Positions 13,772 to 25,200 of a stretch of DNA of 64,000 nucleotides are shown piece by piece; position 1 is the stretch's first letter, and each line of letters starts with the position of its first letter. Source of the DNA: Nephromyces sp. MM_2019 (lineage: Eukaryota; Apicomplexa; Aconoidasida; Nephromycida); assembly GCA_015657535.1 (NCBI GenBank), contig JADHZB010001616.1, positions 124,001-188,000 on the forward strand. The letters are read 5' to 3'. A program made the translations under genes and the position numbers. The notes below the pieces were generated by a model that was given only the letters and a program-made list of their open reading frames with translations, did no database searches and had not been told where the DNA came from.

Positions 13772-14144
13772 GTTTTAATGTTAATCAGTAAATCTTACGA
13801 ATGGATAATGCTATTCCATATGCGTGCTAAACCGCTTGATTAACCAGAATATTAAGCTCAACCAGGGATTATAGCCTGCTTGAGATGCTTTTTTTGCGGT
13901 AGCATTATGGATACATTCTATATGCGCGTATAGAATCCTCTTTACCGTAGAGCTTGATGTAGATTACATTGTATTTCTTCAGCTTTGTCGTACGCGAATG
14001 ATCAAATTGGCTACGGACTTTTTCCACAGCGGTTTGATAAGCAAATAGTGCCCGCTAACTACACCGTACTAGCATATCGAAGTTAATCTTTGTCACGAAA
14101 AGATAAGAATATGACAGTGTCCCAGAAAAAACAACACCGCTATC

Positions 14145-16337
14145 ATGCAAATATTTGTGTTCAGCCAAAAGCGGTTTCCCACTTTATCCGCATTAGAAAC
14201 TGTAAAAGGGGCATTGCACAAGGACAAATCAACGTATCCAAATAGTCCGGATGCAACAAAGTTGTCTGGAATTGTACCGGCGCACCCTAATGACACTCGC
14301 AATTCAGAATCATACGCAGAGCTGAAAACAGCGAAACTACCAGGCCCTTCGGCGGAAACTACCATAACGAATACCAAGATAACTTCAAAAGAGGCTGCTG
14401 ATATAAAGTATAAACCTACTCAGAAAAATTCATATTTATTTATCGAGAAAAAAGGATCTTGCCAAAATCGTGCTTCTCTCCCACGTCGAAGAGGCGTAGG
14501 GCAAAAACCTATCTCATCACACCGGAGCACGTCGGCGCCACAGGCGGCCCTCATAGGAATAACCCCTCAAAAAGGTACACAGCTAGCACTGCAAGGCGAG
14601 AATGCTGCAGAGCATTCAACACGCCCACGAAGTTCAGCTATGCAGTACACACAAGGGCAGCAGTGGCGAATGCGGCAGCAGCCAGCTAAATTTCCTCACT
14701 GGGAAGCTATTCTAGAGACCAAGCAGCTACCGGATCAGCCATTTTCCCTTATTACAAATAGTAGCTGTGTTCAACGCACAAGGAGTGTCACATTATTCAA
14801 CGCCTTGGGGTTGTGCGAATCTGCGCATAGAGTAGGACGCAATGTTTATTCTAAGCAATTTTCAGCTGGCTCCCAGAAAAATACGTTTCCCTACTCCAGG
14901 ACACGAGCTGGTAAAGCCTTGCTACGAAATAACAACTTTGCTCAGCATGCAACCCGCACACAAAAAGGAGTCACTTTGCAAGCAAAGCCACGAATGCGTG
15001 ATCGCGCTGCAGATAAGTCGGGCTTAACAGTAAAGCGAATGGAAAGAGAATTATCACATTTTACACCTAGCCAGCAGCTCATGTATAACAAAAAGCTGCG
15101 CACGATTACATCATCAGTGAGGAAGAGCGAACCTGCACTTCTGCGCAATCATTACAATTTCCACAACCCACATCGTAACCTGCAAAGTCCTTTTAATACT
15201 CAGCACAATGATAGTGCGTTTCTGGAGCGTGCACTACATCCTAGGTTACGATTGTCTCCAATAGCGCCCATGGCACTTTCCGCAGTGTCGGGAAGGTCTG
15301 CTGTTATAGGTACTTCGAGGCACAAGGTAGGTGTGGTTACCCCAGTTTCAGCGACACTCCCAGCCACACCAGCCCCTACTATACCCGTGGCCAACGTCCC
15401 ACTAACTTCAAATTCACCTGCAGCATCACAGGTTAGCACGCCTACGGTACTATCGGTAGGTATACCTGCCGCGCCATCGGAGAATGCGCCTGCTGCGCTA
15501 CCCGCAAGCATGCCCACCGCACCGCCCGAAAGAATGCGTGTTGTGCCATCCGCAGTTACCGCAGAGTTGAATATCCCATCGCAGTACAGAATTGTGAGCG
15601 ACAACGCACCCTTAGCTCCGGCGTTACAGATGTCCTCTGATGCAGTGAAAGTCCTACCTCCCGGTCACAAAATAGGACCATCAGTATCACCTCAAGGTGA
15701 AATCGCAGCCTCAATTCCCCAGGAAACTTCTCAGAGCCATACTAGCAACTCAATACCAAGCATTTCTACTCCGCCCATCACATCATCTCCCCCGAGTGAA
15801 GCATCCCTTCCAATAGCAACGATTCCACCTACTGGGCCCGCTGAGCCGCTTCAGCAGGGCTCGCAGCAACTGCCATCAACGCTTGCCCCTTCTAGCTCTT
15901 CTAGTTTGAATAATCAGCTAGTGTCACCTCCATTGCGAAGTTCATCACAGTCTATACAGAAAAACAATAATCTTTCGAGTACTACTGCACCGTTATTAGA
16001 TAGTGGGAACACATCGGAGAACAAAGCTCTTTTGCTCCCGAGCAATTCGGGCTCGGAGTCCTCTCCTCCGGTAACCCATGCAGGCATTCCTCCCTCATCC
16101 CCGTCAGAAATGGCAAGTTCCCCTGCTATGGCTGATCCTACTATAACTTCTGACGTGAATAAAAGTGGGACTAGATCTGCACAAGCTGCTGAGGGTTCCG
16201 GAAGTACGGGGGAAATTTTGCGAGCTGATAACCAACCTATGATCGTTGTTCAGGTACTGGCTCCAAATAAAGCTCTGCACAAGTACCTATCGATGCAAAC
16301 CGACTATGGATGGTTTCCTCGATTTGTGCTTAGATAA
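14145..16337 (+). CDS. Large disordered Pro/Ala/Ser/Thr-rich protein, function unknown
   Basis: A 730-codon uninterrupted frame, far too long for chance at this base composition. Residues 1-370 are polar and basic, with many Arg, Lys, Gln, Asn and His and scattered motifs such as KRMERELSHFTPSQQL. Residues about 380-480 are a degenerate Pro/Ala repeat (TPAPTIP, IPAAPSENAPAALPASMP). Residues 480-690 are Ser/Pro/Thr/Gln-rich. The last 30 residues are more ordered (MIVVQVLAPNKALHKYL). No signal peptide, membrane segment or known domain is visible. The frame is closed upstream by a TGA at 14109-14113, next to a possible acceptor TGACAG, so the ATG at 14145 may be the true start or the protein may begin in an earlier exon. 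A possible donor CAG|GTACTGG lies at about 16252. The GC content is higher than in the flanks. Probably a nuclear or scaffold-like disordered protein, but that is a guess from composition. Confidence 0.7.
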   Translation: MQIFVFSQKRFPTLSALETVKGALHKDKSTYPNSPDATKLSGIVPAHPNDTRNSESYAELKTAKLPGPSAETTITNTKITSKEAADIKYKPTQKNSYLFIEKKGSCQNRASLPRRRGVGQKPISSHRSTSAPQAALIGITPQKGTQLALQGENAAEHSTRPRSSAMQYTQGQQWRMRQQPAKFPHWEAILETKQLPDQPFSLITNSSCVQRTRSVTLFNALGLCESAHRVGRNVYSKQFSAGSQKNTFPYSRTRAGKALLRNNNFAQHATRTQKGVTLQAKPRMRDRAADKSGLTVKRMERELSHFTPSQQLMYNKKLRTITSSVRKSEPALLRNHYNFHNPHRNLQSPFNTQHNDSAFLERALHPRLRLSPIAPMALSAVSGRSAVIGTSRHKVGVVTPVSATLPATPAPTIPVANVPLTSNSPAASQVSTPTVLSVGIPAAPSENAPAALPASMPTAPPERMRVVPSAVTAELNIPSQYRIVSDNAPLAPALQMSSDAVKVLPPGHKIGPSVSPQGEIAASIPQETSQSHTSNSIPSISTPPITSSPPSEASLPIATIPPTGPAEPLQQGSQQLPSTLAPSSSSSLNNQLVSPPLRSSSQSIQKNNNLSSTTAPLLDSGNTSENKALLLPSNSGSESSPPVTHAGIPPSSPSEMASSPAMADPTITSDVNKSGTRSAQAAEGSGSTGEILRADNQPMIVVQVLAPNKALHKYLSMQTDYGWFPRFVLR

Positions 16338-19206
16338 AAGGATGTTTATCGACTTGTTTGCCACCTCGGGTTTATTTGATGCCAAGAAGCATCTGGCCGG
16401 CGATTCTATCAGTATCTAACAATGTATATGATATCCTCTGCTGCATTTCGCAATCGGCGGCAAAGTTTGATATAAAACTGTGTCAGCAGGTGGTTCCTTT
16501 AAGTTGAAGGCTGCCAATTTCACAGGAGATCCATGAAACTGGAAGTTCATCTTAGATTAAGGCAACAACCAATAGAGCTATGTGTCGTGTAGGATTAATA
16601 TATTTGAATATCGCAATATCTATTCTCCGTTTAGCTGGTTTTGCTTTCAATTTGAGGATCTAACATAAAAATAAAATCATTGTGGATTGCCGGCTTAGCA
16701 TCTATGCAGAAGTGCAAAGGCGTTTATAAATAAGAGTAAAAACAAGTAGCTTAGATTAATTGTAAGCAACTTTAACAAAGATATGCAACAAATTTTTTTT
16801 TAATCTTTCACGATCTGCGGACCATTGCTAAAGGCTTAAGATTGATAAATTACTTTTTATATGCTGTAGCTCCTTGCTCACTGTCAATTGCACCAACTTG
16901 AACCGTTAGGGATAAAAAATCAATTCGACTTTGCCATAATTTTTTTGGATTGCGATCCTGATAGCTTTTAAATGTTCCACGCTGCCAGGGAGGTAGCAAG
17001 TATATTAGAGGCCATGATCGCATTCTGGAGCAATAATCTGCACTTTTAGGATGACCGTTACCCAGAGAGCGCTTACGCTTCTCGTTATTTTTCCATCGAT
17101 ATTGCAGTTACCGGAGTATGTACATCTTTTGCATATCCTTAAAATAATGGTATTATCCTGGGAATGCAAGTAATTAACAGAATATCGTTATTGAGTTAAA
17201 CAGGTTAAGTAAGTTATTGTGGCTCCCTGCGGAATTTCAACCACAGCACGAGTCGAGTTTAATTTTAGTAGATATAACTAATTAAATTGCTGTTATGCAC
17301 ACTTGTAGACTGTACATAAAGCATGCCGGAGGTGGCTAGCTAAAATAAAGGTGATCGTACCCTTATAGTGATAGGGCTTCTTCACAATGAATTTCGCAAT
17401 AGTCTTGGATGTTGCTTCTCGCTTCAGCTTTGTGCAGTAGCAAAAGGGATGGCCAGCAACGTACGGGCAGCGTAAGATTTGGGTCAGCATTTCCCTCTCT
17501 TTCATGGTAGGTATGCGTACTATGGAATGTTTGTGGTGGCTTGCCAAACATTTGTATGAAAGTATGAATCTGCTTAGAACCTTGTTTATATCTATCTTCC
17601 CGCAACCACGTAGGGGGAGGCTCCAGAATAGTATCACAGCGGAAATTAAAGTTTGTGGCGTTCACCTAGCAAACAAGTCTTACAGCGGCCACTTGATTAC
17701 CAGAGCATACGCTACTGACTCACTTGAAATGCTTTACGGTAGGTGCTTGATCAAAGCTGATTATGCGAGTTGGCTGTTGAAGATGCATATAGAGTTTGAA
17801 ATACTTAGCAGATCATATTTTTCAGTGAAGCTGGCGGTTGGCTAAAGTTGCGAATCTTGCAGTTATTCGTTATGCTCTAGTTGTTCTAACCGTCGTACTT
17901 CGTTGCGCTAGGGAAATAAGTCTGTCTCGTTTTGAAATCGCGTTCAATGATTCAATCGTACAAGGCAGTCTTCCATAATGCCTAGGCACTGCGCAGGATT
18001 AGCAGAGTACAGGCTAGCAGAATTGCTGCAAGCTTGATGCGTGCACTGGTATGATTGGAATACCACGGCAATGAAGTAGTTAACGTGAACTCGTGCTTAT
18101 CACTTTGACTCATCCCAAATAGTTTTGATATTCTTGTGTGATCCAGCACAAATTGCATCTTCTTCGATAACTTGCAAGCCACAAGCAGCAAGTTCAAGTT
18201 TCCCCTTTCTGGAGCTGCCTTGCCGGTAAGCCCCTAAGTAACTGCTCTAAACCGCTTTAGTTACTATAACGCTGGAAGGGTGGCATCCTCTGCCGCAGCC
18301 CTCTGTATCACCCAGAGTCAGTGGTAGGTAACCTGCAGTCCGAAGTTTAATATCTCCGGGGTCGCATATTGAAGTCCCGCCTTTTTCATAATCTATAATT
18401 ACTGACAGCTTCCGCTAACACTGTCGGTACTTATCACTGGGGTGAAATATGCGTGTTTGAACGTGGTGAACAGCTTGTGTAGTTCGTCAACCAAAGTGTA
18501 GGCAGGCAAAGATTTGTTTTATATGTAGTCACCAGAGGGTGAGTTGTCGCTATTACCGCTAGTAAAATTATGAGCGTAGACAATTAAAAAGTTATTGCTT
18601 TGCGCATTTCCACGTAAATTTTTGCCCCAAATAACATGAGCCAGATGCCTTAATAACTGTGCTTGCTGTGTTCGTTTGTGTTCTAACTTGGAATCTGCTC
18701 GTTTAAGATTCTAACTGGCCACCGAAGAGGGGGATAGTTATCCTGAGCGCCATGTTATTAACTTTACAAGGATTTATTCCTCTATAAAGTATGCAACGTA
18801 TTTCAGCGAATTTTTGCTGGCTTAGCGAGCAGTATGATGATTTTTTTGCCTTACTTCAAAGGGCTACCATAACTAGTGCATGTTTTTGAACATGCACACA
18901 AAGACTGTGACTTGATATCGAGTTAGGCGATGAGGTGTTCCACAGTTTAAGGTGGATATTTTTAGAGTGCTCAAACTTTTTTTGAAATTGATACGTGTTC
19001 TATACGCTTGATATTATTGGGTTACTCTTTGAGGCGATAGCCCTTGTTCAAGTCTATCGGCGTCGGCACGCTTAGGTGACTTCTACCTTGGTTGCTTTTT
19101 TATATGTGTCTTTGATTTTTTTTTTTGACTAGGAAATTGTGGGAGCCTATCAAATTTTGATTGGCCGCACTCTCAGTATTGCTTTTTGCATAACAAGCGG
19201 CATGAA
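16338..19206. other. Intergenic stretch before the MMTAG2-domain gene
   Basis: About 2.9 kb. At 17293-17845 three frames of 100-114 codons overlap on both strands (two minus, one plus) in GC-richer DNA. None shows a motif I can name, and mutual overlap means at most one could be real. The rest shows nothing supportable; the end should hold the promoter of the gene starting at 19207. Confidence 0.5.
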
Positions 19207-22200
19207 ATGGATATCAAGCGCAGTCCTCCGAGAGAGGGTGTGCGTGGGGGTCTGGAGCAGTTCCAATGGAGTCAAGTAAAGGATCAATCTTTCAGGGATC
19301 GGGAGTGCTATTTAGGTAATGCTTCTACAACTCTTTTGGATCCATTGTCTAATTTTCTCTGAGCTGTAGACTTGTCTTGCTCTTTTTTGAGCTATGAGGG
19401 GATTGTAGTTTTTTCGTCGACTTACCTACCTAGTTTTTGTATAGGCCATCGTAATGATTAGTGTATCTAGCATTGGTGTGGCCCTGCTTAACCAGATAGC
19501 AATGCTTTTGCACTACAGAGCGGCAGTTACTTCAATTTTTGTTTGCGATGAATAAAGATTTGGTAACTGTTGTTATATTCTTGGGCGTTACCTCTTATTT
19601 TTTCAGTGTTGTAAAGTATTTTGTGCTCTCACTTAGGACACTCATGACTAGAATGCATCAGTGTTCGCTTGGGAAGATTTTGCGTGTTACCTGTGAATTC
19701 TGTGTAGCATTCAAGGAATTTTTTTTGTTCTGGATGCTTTTTCGACGTGTAAGCGCGGGATTATACTATGAATTCTCGCCTTATGGTGTGATTATTAACA
19801 TCATTTGGCATGACGCCAAATTTCTTCTTTGTTTTCAATTTTTTTTGGTAAAATGGGTGCGATAAAGTTTAGTATTGTGTTTCCACTGTTTGGCGTGTGC
19901 CCTCTCATGTTGAAAGTTTGTTTCCTTGCTCCAAATGTAAAATTTGCTTCTTGTGTATACTTTACAGGGCAAAGCCTGAAGATAGGCCTCTCTGGTCAAG
20001 GTGGCCGTTTTTACAAGCATGACTGGTGGACTGAGAAGAAGAAAGGAAATCCTCACGATACAAGCGTGGAAGATGAATTTCAGACAATGAAGAAATATGA
20101 AAATGAGCTTTTGGAGGAAGCACTGTATGAAGAAGAGTATTTATGTGGGAGATCTCCCCAGGGGAGATAGATGTGCTTAATTCAGAATATTGATGACTGA
20201 AATATACTTGTAACTATTTTTTGCCGGAGCAGTGGCTTTATAAAGTGTACGCTAATTTTATGTTTGATTTTTAAATGGCTTACCTTGGTTGTGCTTCCAA
20301 GGTAGGAGTATTGATTTGATATGTTATCCGGAATTAGCATATTTTTGCATGTTACTGGCACTTATAGATTGCCTGACTGTATATAAATTCATTTGAATAA
20401 TGTCATACATGCGGAGAAAAGGTTTTTTACGATATTCTCGCTCTTTCTGCCTTATCATCAGAGCGTTACCTTCTCTATTACACTAGTTATTTTAATTAAT
20501 TTTCGCAACATTGCATTGATGGTAGTGTTGCGCAAAGGTAAGCAATAGGCTGTTAATAGTTACGTGAGCTGCTTTGTTTATATTACATGTTGCTATTGCT
20601 CTTGCGTAGGCTCAAGATGAAGCTGTTTACGCTACAATCATGGGTTTATACTTTGTACAAAAACATTTTTTTGTAATAAAAATTGAGTGATGTTAAACTG
20701 CGTTCACTTTTTGATTAAATTTGCAGTGGGATCAAGCCTAAAAGGCTTCTTTTCCAAAAGGAAAAAGTGGATCATAAAAAAGCTCGCGAACTCCTAGGGG
20801 AAAGTTATCGAGGACAGGCCGCGCCTAGCAAAGAAATAAATGTTCCTCCGCTACAGGAGCAAGACGATGGCAATAGGTTCGTAATGTATTGTGCTCATCA
20901 CTTTTCTTTGTCCATTTTCATTTGTGCTATTTTATGAATCCCGGAATTATTCTACTAATAAAATGGCCTATGTAGCCGTTTTGTACACTTTTTCAGTTTG
21001 CCTTTAGTAGTGTCGTTAAGTCTTATTAGGTTGGTATTTTGAGCGGGGTTATAGTTATAGTTTGCAGGTTTCCAAATCAAATGATCTGTTTTTCTTTTAT
21101 TGTTGATTTGTTTGTTTTGTGCTAATCTGCTTTATCTCTGTGCTTGAAGTTTAAGTCATTTTTCGCCTGCTCTTTTTAAAAATTTTAACACCTTTCGTTG
21201 TTCTTTCACTTTTTTTTAATTTTAGCAAGTTGAAAAGGCGGTACCGTCGTAGTGAAAGCCCTGATCAGGCTGGGTTGCAGCAGTCAGTGCATGACAATTT
21301 TAAGAGGAAAAAGGAAAAAAAGAGAAATAGGAATGGCTCAGAAGAATACCTCGTGGACTTTACGCATGATCCGCCTCAAGAAAGGGGGAAATTGCGCAAA
21401 GTTGATAGAGGGGGGGGTGATTCTGGCTTATGGGATGCTTCCATTTGCAAGGAAGAAAAACCTTTCAAAAATTCATACGATCGAGATCCCGGGTACATGC
21501 GTGGAAATAGAACAAAAATCGAAGCTTCTCACTACGTGCCATTCCACAAGACTCATAAAAGGTATAAAGATGCTAGGGATGCTAATGATAAATCCAAGAA
21601 TGCCAGTGATGCCAGGGATAATGCCAGATATGTTCCCAGGGATAAAAAGGATGCTAGTGATTCAAGGGAAAATGCAAGGGAAACGAATAGGAGGTGTAAT
21701 GTCAAGTATGATCCTAGAAATTCGCGGGATATCGATGATGCCAGGGATGGCGGGGATGCCAGGGATATTACGATGAATAAAAGAGATGCTAGTGATTCAA
21801 GGGATAAGAATACGAGGGATAATGTCAGGTATACTGCTAGAAATGCGAGGTATATCGATGATGCCGGGGATGCCAGGCATAATCTCCGGGTTGCATGGGA
21901 TGCTAGCGATTCAAGGGGTAATGCAAGGGATACTTATACCAGGGGTCATGCCAGATATGATACTAGAAATTCAAGCGATGCCGATGATGCCAGGGATGGG
22001 AGGGATGCCAGGAATAATGCCATGCATAATCCCAGGGATGCAAGAAGTGCTGCTAATTCCAGGCATAATCCCAGGGATGCTATAGATACAAGAGACTCAA
22101 GGAAAGCCAGGGATGTTAGGGATACAGTGGATAATGCCAGATATGCCAGGTATCCTGCTAGGTATGGCAGAGATGCTAGTGGTTTAAGGGACAGTGCTTG

Positions 22201-22291
22201 GGATGCTGGGGATAATAACTGGAATGCCAGGGATAAACATAGGGAGGCTAGGGATCTTGCCTCACTAAAAAAGCATAGAAAGGAGTTTTAG
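19207..22291 (+). CDS. MMTAG2-domain (multiple myeloma tumor-associated 2-like) protein with charged repeat tail
   Basis: Four exons, 19207-19315, 19968-20124, 20727-20876 and 21226-22291, give 493 residues and end at TAG. All phases match (1, 2, 2). The N-terminus reads PPREGVRGGLEQFQWSQVK, then YLG (35-37), QSLKIGLSGQGGRFYKHDWW (38-57), and a helix ending EEAL (86-89). This follows the MMTAG2 family order: GGVRGGxDQFxWxxVK, YLGxS, GRWxxGxDLxWY, and a helix ending EAL. The family is nuclear and of poorly known function; in animals the protein is a kinase substrate. Residues 90-250 are Lys/Arg-rich and could hold nuclear localisation signals. Residues about 254-484 are imperfect DARD, DSRD, NARY and DARDN repeats. 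Introns are 652, 602 and 349 nt. The ATG at 19207 is the first in frame before the conserved block. Other-frame readings at 21252-22085 are shadows of the repeat. Confidence 0.87.
21568..22260 (+). repeat. In-frame minisatellite coding for Asp-Ala-Arg-Asp repeats
   Basis: Imperfect copies built on GATGCCAGGGAT and GATGCTAGTGATTCAAGGGA, with larger 100-130 bp higher-order blocks (for example around 21650, 21780, 21900). Frame is kept throughout. It encodes alternating acidic and basic residues resembling the RD/RE dipeptide tracts of splicing-linked proteins. Confidence 0.85.
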
Positions 22292-25200
22292 ATGGTCATA
22301 AATAGTAGGAGAGGCTCATTTACCTGGCAAGTAGAAGCGTGCAACAGAATAGAACTTGTCTTTTAAGTTGTTACAAAAAAGGAAGAAGTGGGTAGATGAA
22401 TGAAGCAACCTCATAATCACGAGGAATTAGGAAATATGAGAGGGTCCAGATTCAGGGTCTTTTAATCGAGAAGGAAGCAGAACATGGATAAATATTTCAT
22501 GGGGTAGAAATTCAGGCCGAGTAAAAGCAAAGATAATTAAATCGTAGATTTTTTCTTGTGCGCAAGCGAAAATTGAAGCAATTAAAGCATTCCTTACCTT
22601 CCGAGCTTTGAGAATGAAAGAATGGCTATAAATTTTTTGAGAGCTGCTAGTGATTGGAAAAGGCATATGTAGATATCTTTTAATAGGCTATAGAATAGGA
22701 TGTATGGGCTATTAAGCTGTTTGCTCATTTTACAGGGGCATGAAGTCGTGCGGTTTTTTTTTATAAAATGGATGCAGCGCTTTTGGGGCAGAATATATCG
22801 TCTACCTTCCATAGTAGTGCATAATGGATTAAAAGATAGTTCTGCGCTTAGTTCCTAGAAGTTATGGTTTAGCTTTACGTAGCTCATAATTTTCCCGATG
22901 GTAGTAATGGGAAAAATGAGGCACGAGCTTTCTTTAGGGCACCTTTCTTGAGTGCCAGTAGTGTTTCATTTTTGGTTTTTCACAGTTCTCTTCTAAATAA
23001 GTGAAAGTGATACCAAATGTTCAATCAAAACTGTCTGGCTTAGGGTACACAAACTGAGGGCCCCTACTATTTTTTTGAAGCAGTCTATTCTAAGTTTTCT
23101 ACAAGCCCAAGGGTTAACATGCGATTGGGGCGATCCCTATGAATAGAAAATAAACTTGAAAATATTAAAATTATTTCCAGAGAACCATTATTTTGATGGA
23201 CGTTCCGCTTTTAATTTCTTTTACCTGACGTTATTATCAAGTTGGCATTGGATTTATATTCAAGTCATGTTTGGTGCCATATATATTCCTCCTGCTCTTC
23301 TTTTGGTACACTTTATGTTTTGTGGGGGAATATAGCTTATAAGGATATTTTTGGCCCGATAAAATGGTGTTTATAGTGGTAGAAATAGGAAATTTTAGTA
23401 GCTGGGTTGTGTTATTTCATCTAAGAATGGATATGTTGCTGCGCTCTATTTTTTGCCAACAGAACTATTTTGCTGGGATTGTGGAGTTATTGATAATAAA
23501 GCTTTTTTGATACAATAATAATGATGAGTATAGGTATAAAGTTTAAGTTAATGGCATGCTCATTCTAAAGACCACTCTACGTATGTGAGAGGGCTATAAA
23601 TAGTTATCATTCTAAATATTTGGTAATACGGATTGGAGTTGTAGATACAGCTTCTAAGGCTCTAGATGCCTATGATACTTTGATGTAATACTTTAGATCA
23701 AAAATTCTATGCAAGCTGAGAAGCCTGGATCCCTTGATGTATTTTCCATTAGCAAAAATTCTATTAGCTTCACTGTAAATCTTTTCCATAGTTTATGGAA
23801 ATGTATTAGCGTTTGTGGATTAGAAAATGCGATTCTTGAGTTCTTCGACCTTCCCTTATTTAAATATTCCTACGGGGCTAAATCCCGAAAGAGTTAATGG
23901 ATAAGCCATAAAAATAAGTGTGCAATTTTGAGCACGTGCCAATAATTCTGCTTTTGAGAAGGCACTCCGTTGTGCGCTACCGGCTCGATAGTTTGCACTG
24001 TTTAGGAGTTGGTTTAACGAAGTATGCGTGCATTCGCGTGGTAAGCTGTTAAGATGCTTCGTCTTTTGTGGCCGCTCTAAAGAGTTGGAGCCGAAGCGCA
24101 TTTTAAGTTCTGGTATTAGCATTGCCTCGGTTACCACTGGTTGTTTCCAAATTGTTTGCATTTTGCAGCTCTGACGTATATACCTTCTATAAAAAAATTG
24201 CTAGCACATCAGTTTTAAAAAGTTAGCATGCTAGAATGGCTGAGGCACTAAGCCTGCAAATTTTATTGATCTCTACGGCATGTCACCGCTTGTTGCTATT
24301 CTAAATTACTTGCTTACTGGGAAGTGACATTGTTGTAATTTTTTGACGCTTCATGAAAATTTGCTCGTCTGTCTCCTGCACTAGGAAGAAAGCAACGTGG
24401 AAGGTGATAAGCTGAAGGCTTGCTAATGAGATTGATACATTTCGTTTGATTCTTGGTGTGAGCCACCCTTACAGAAAATGTCCCGGTATTTCTTTAAGAC
24501 AACTTGTACATGTGTCTATCATTTCAATTATACACGGGAATCAGAGGCTTCCTCGAGAATTTACTGTATTAACGCTCAGGTTTCGCGTAGCGGGAATAAA
24601 GTGGTGCCTGTTATCTGCTCACTAGATTTCATTCTCAAATTACTGGTACTACGCAGTGCTCCATTTCTTCAGAAGGAATTCATATTTTTACTGCTTTGAG
24701 GGATAAAATCTTACACGTAGCTACTTTATGAAAGATCCTGCTCTATTGGTAGGGCAAGAGCTATGGTATACGTATTCGAACTCGTCTAGTTTTTTGTTGT
24801 GAAAAGGTGATGCAGCTCAAGAAAAAGAACCTTTCTACGAAGCTGGATGTTACCTTAGGCATCAAGCTGAGTTTTCAAGCGGATTCCAGAATGTAATGCA
24901 TGATATTGTACAATTTCGTAAGTGTATTTTATACACGCCCTGTCTGCCGAATTTCAATAGCTATATTTATCTCCCTGTATTGAATAAAAGGAGTTGAAGA
25001 TAGCTGCTCCACTGTGAAATAGGCGTGTGTGTACCAACGATATTTCATTTCATGCCCCAGAATCTTAAGCGCTGTTTGCATTATTCAACAAAGCATATGA
25101 CCGAAAGTCTTAGTTTTTGCATCGTGTTGCTATCTAGGTATTTGTATCGCATTGCCCCTATCATTTGTATTATATTTCAAGCTAGACATTGGAATTTTAT

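Noticed and set aside
17293..17637. Minus-strand 114-codon ORF with a faint S10-like pattern (RIPTMKEREMLTQILRCP)
   Set aside because: The resemblance covers a few residues only; the characteristic RSPH...SREQFE core is missing and the frame overlaps two others of similar length.
21252..22085. Met/Gly/Pro-rich plus-strand frames
   Set aside because: Alternative-frame readings of the MMTAG2-gene repeat; the DARD frame joins the upstream exons in phase.
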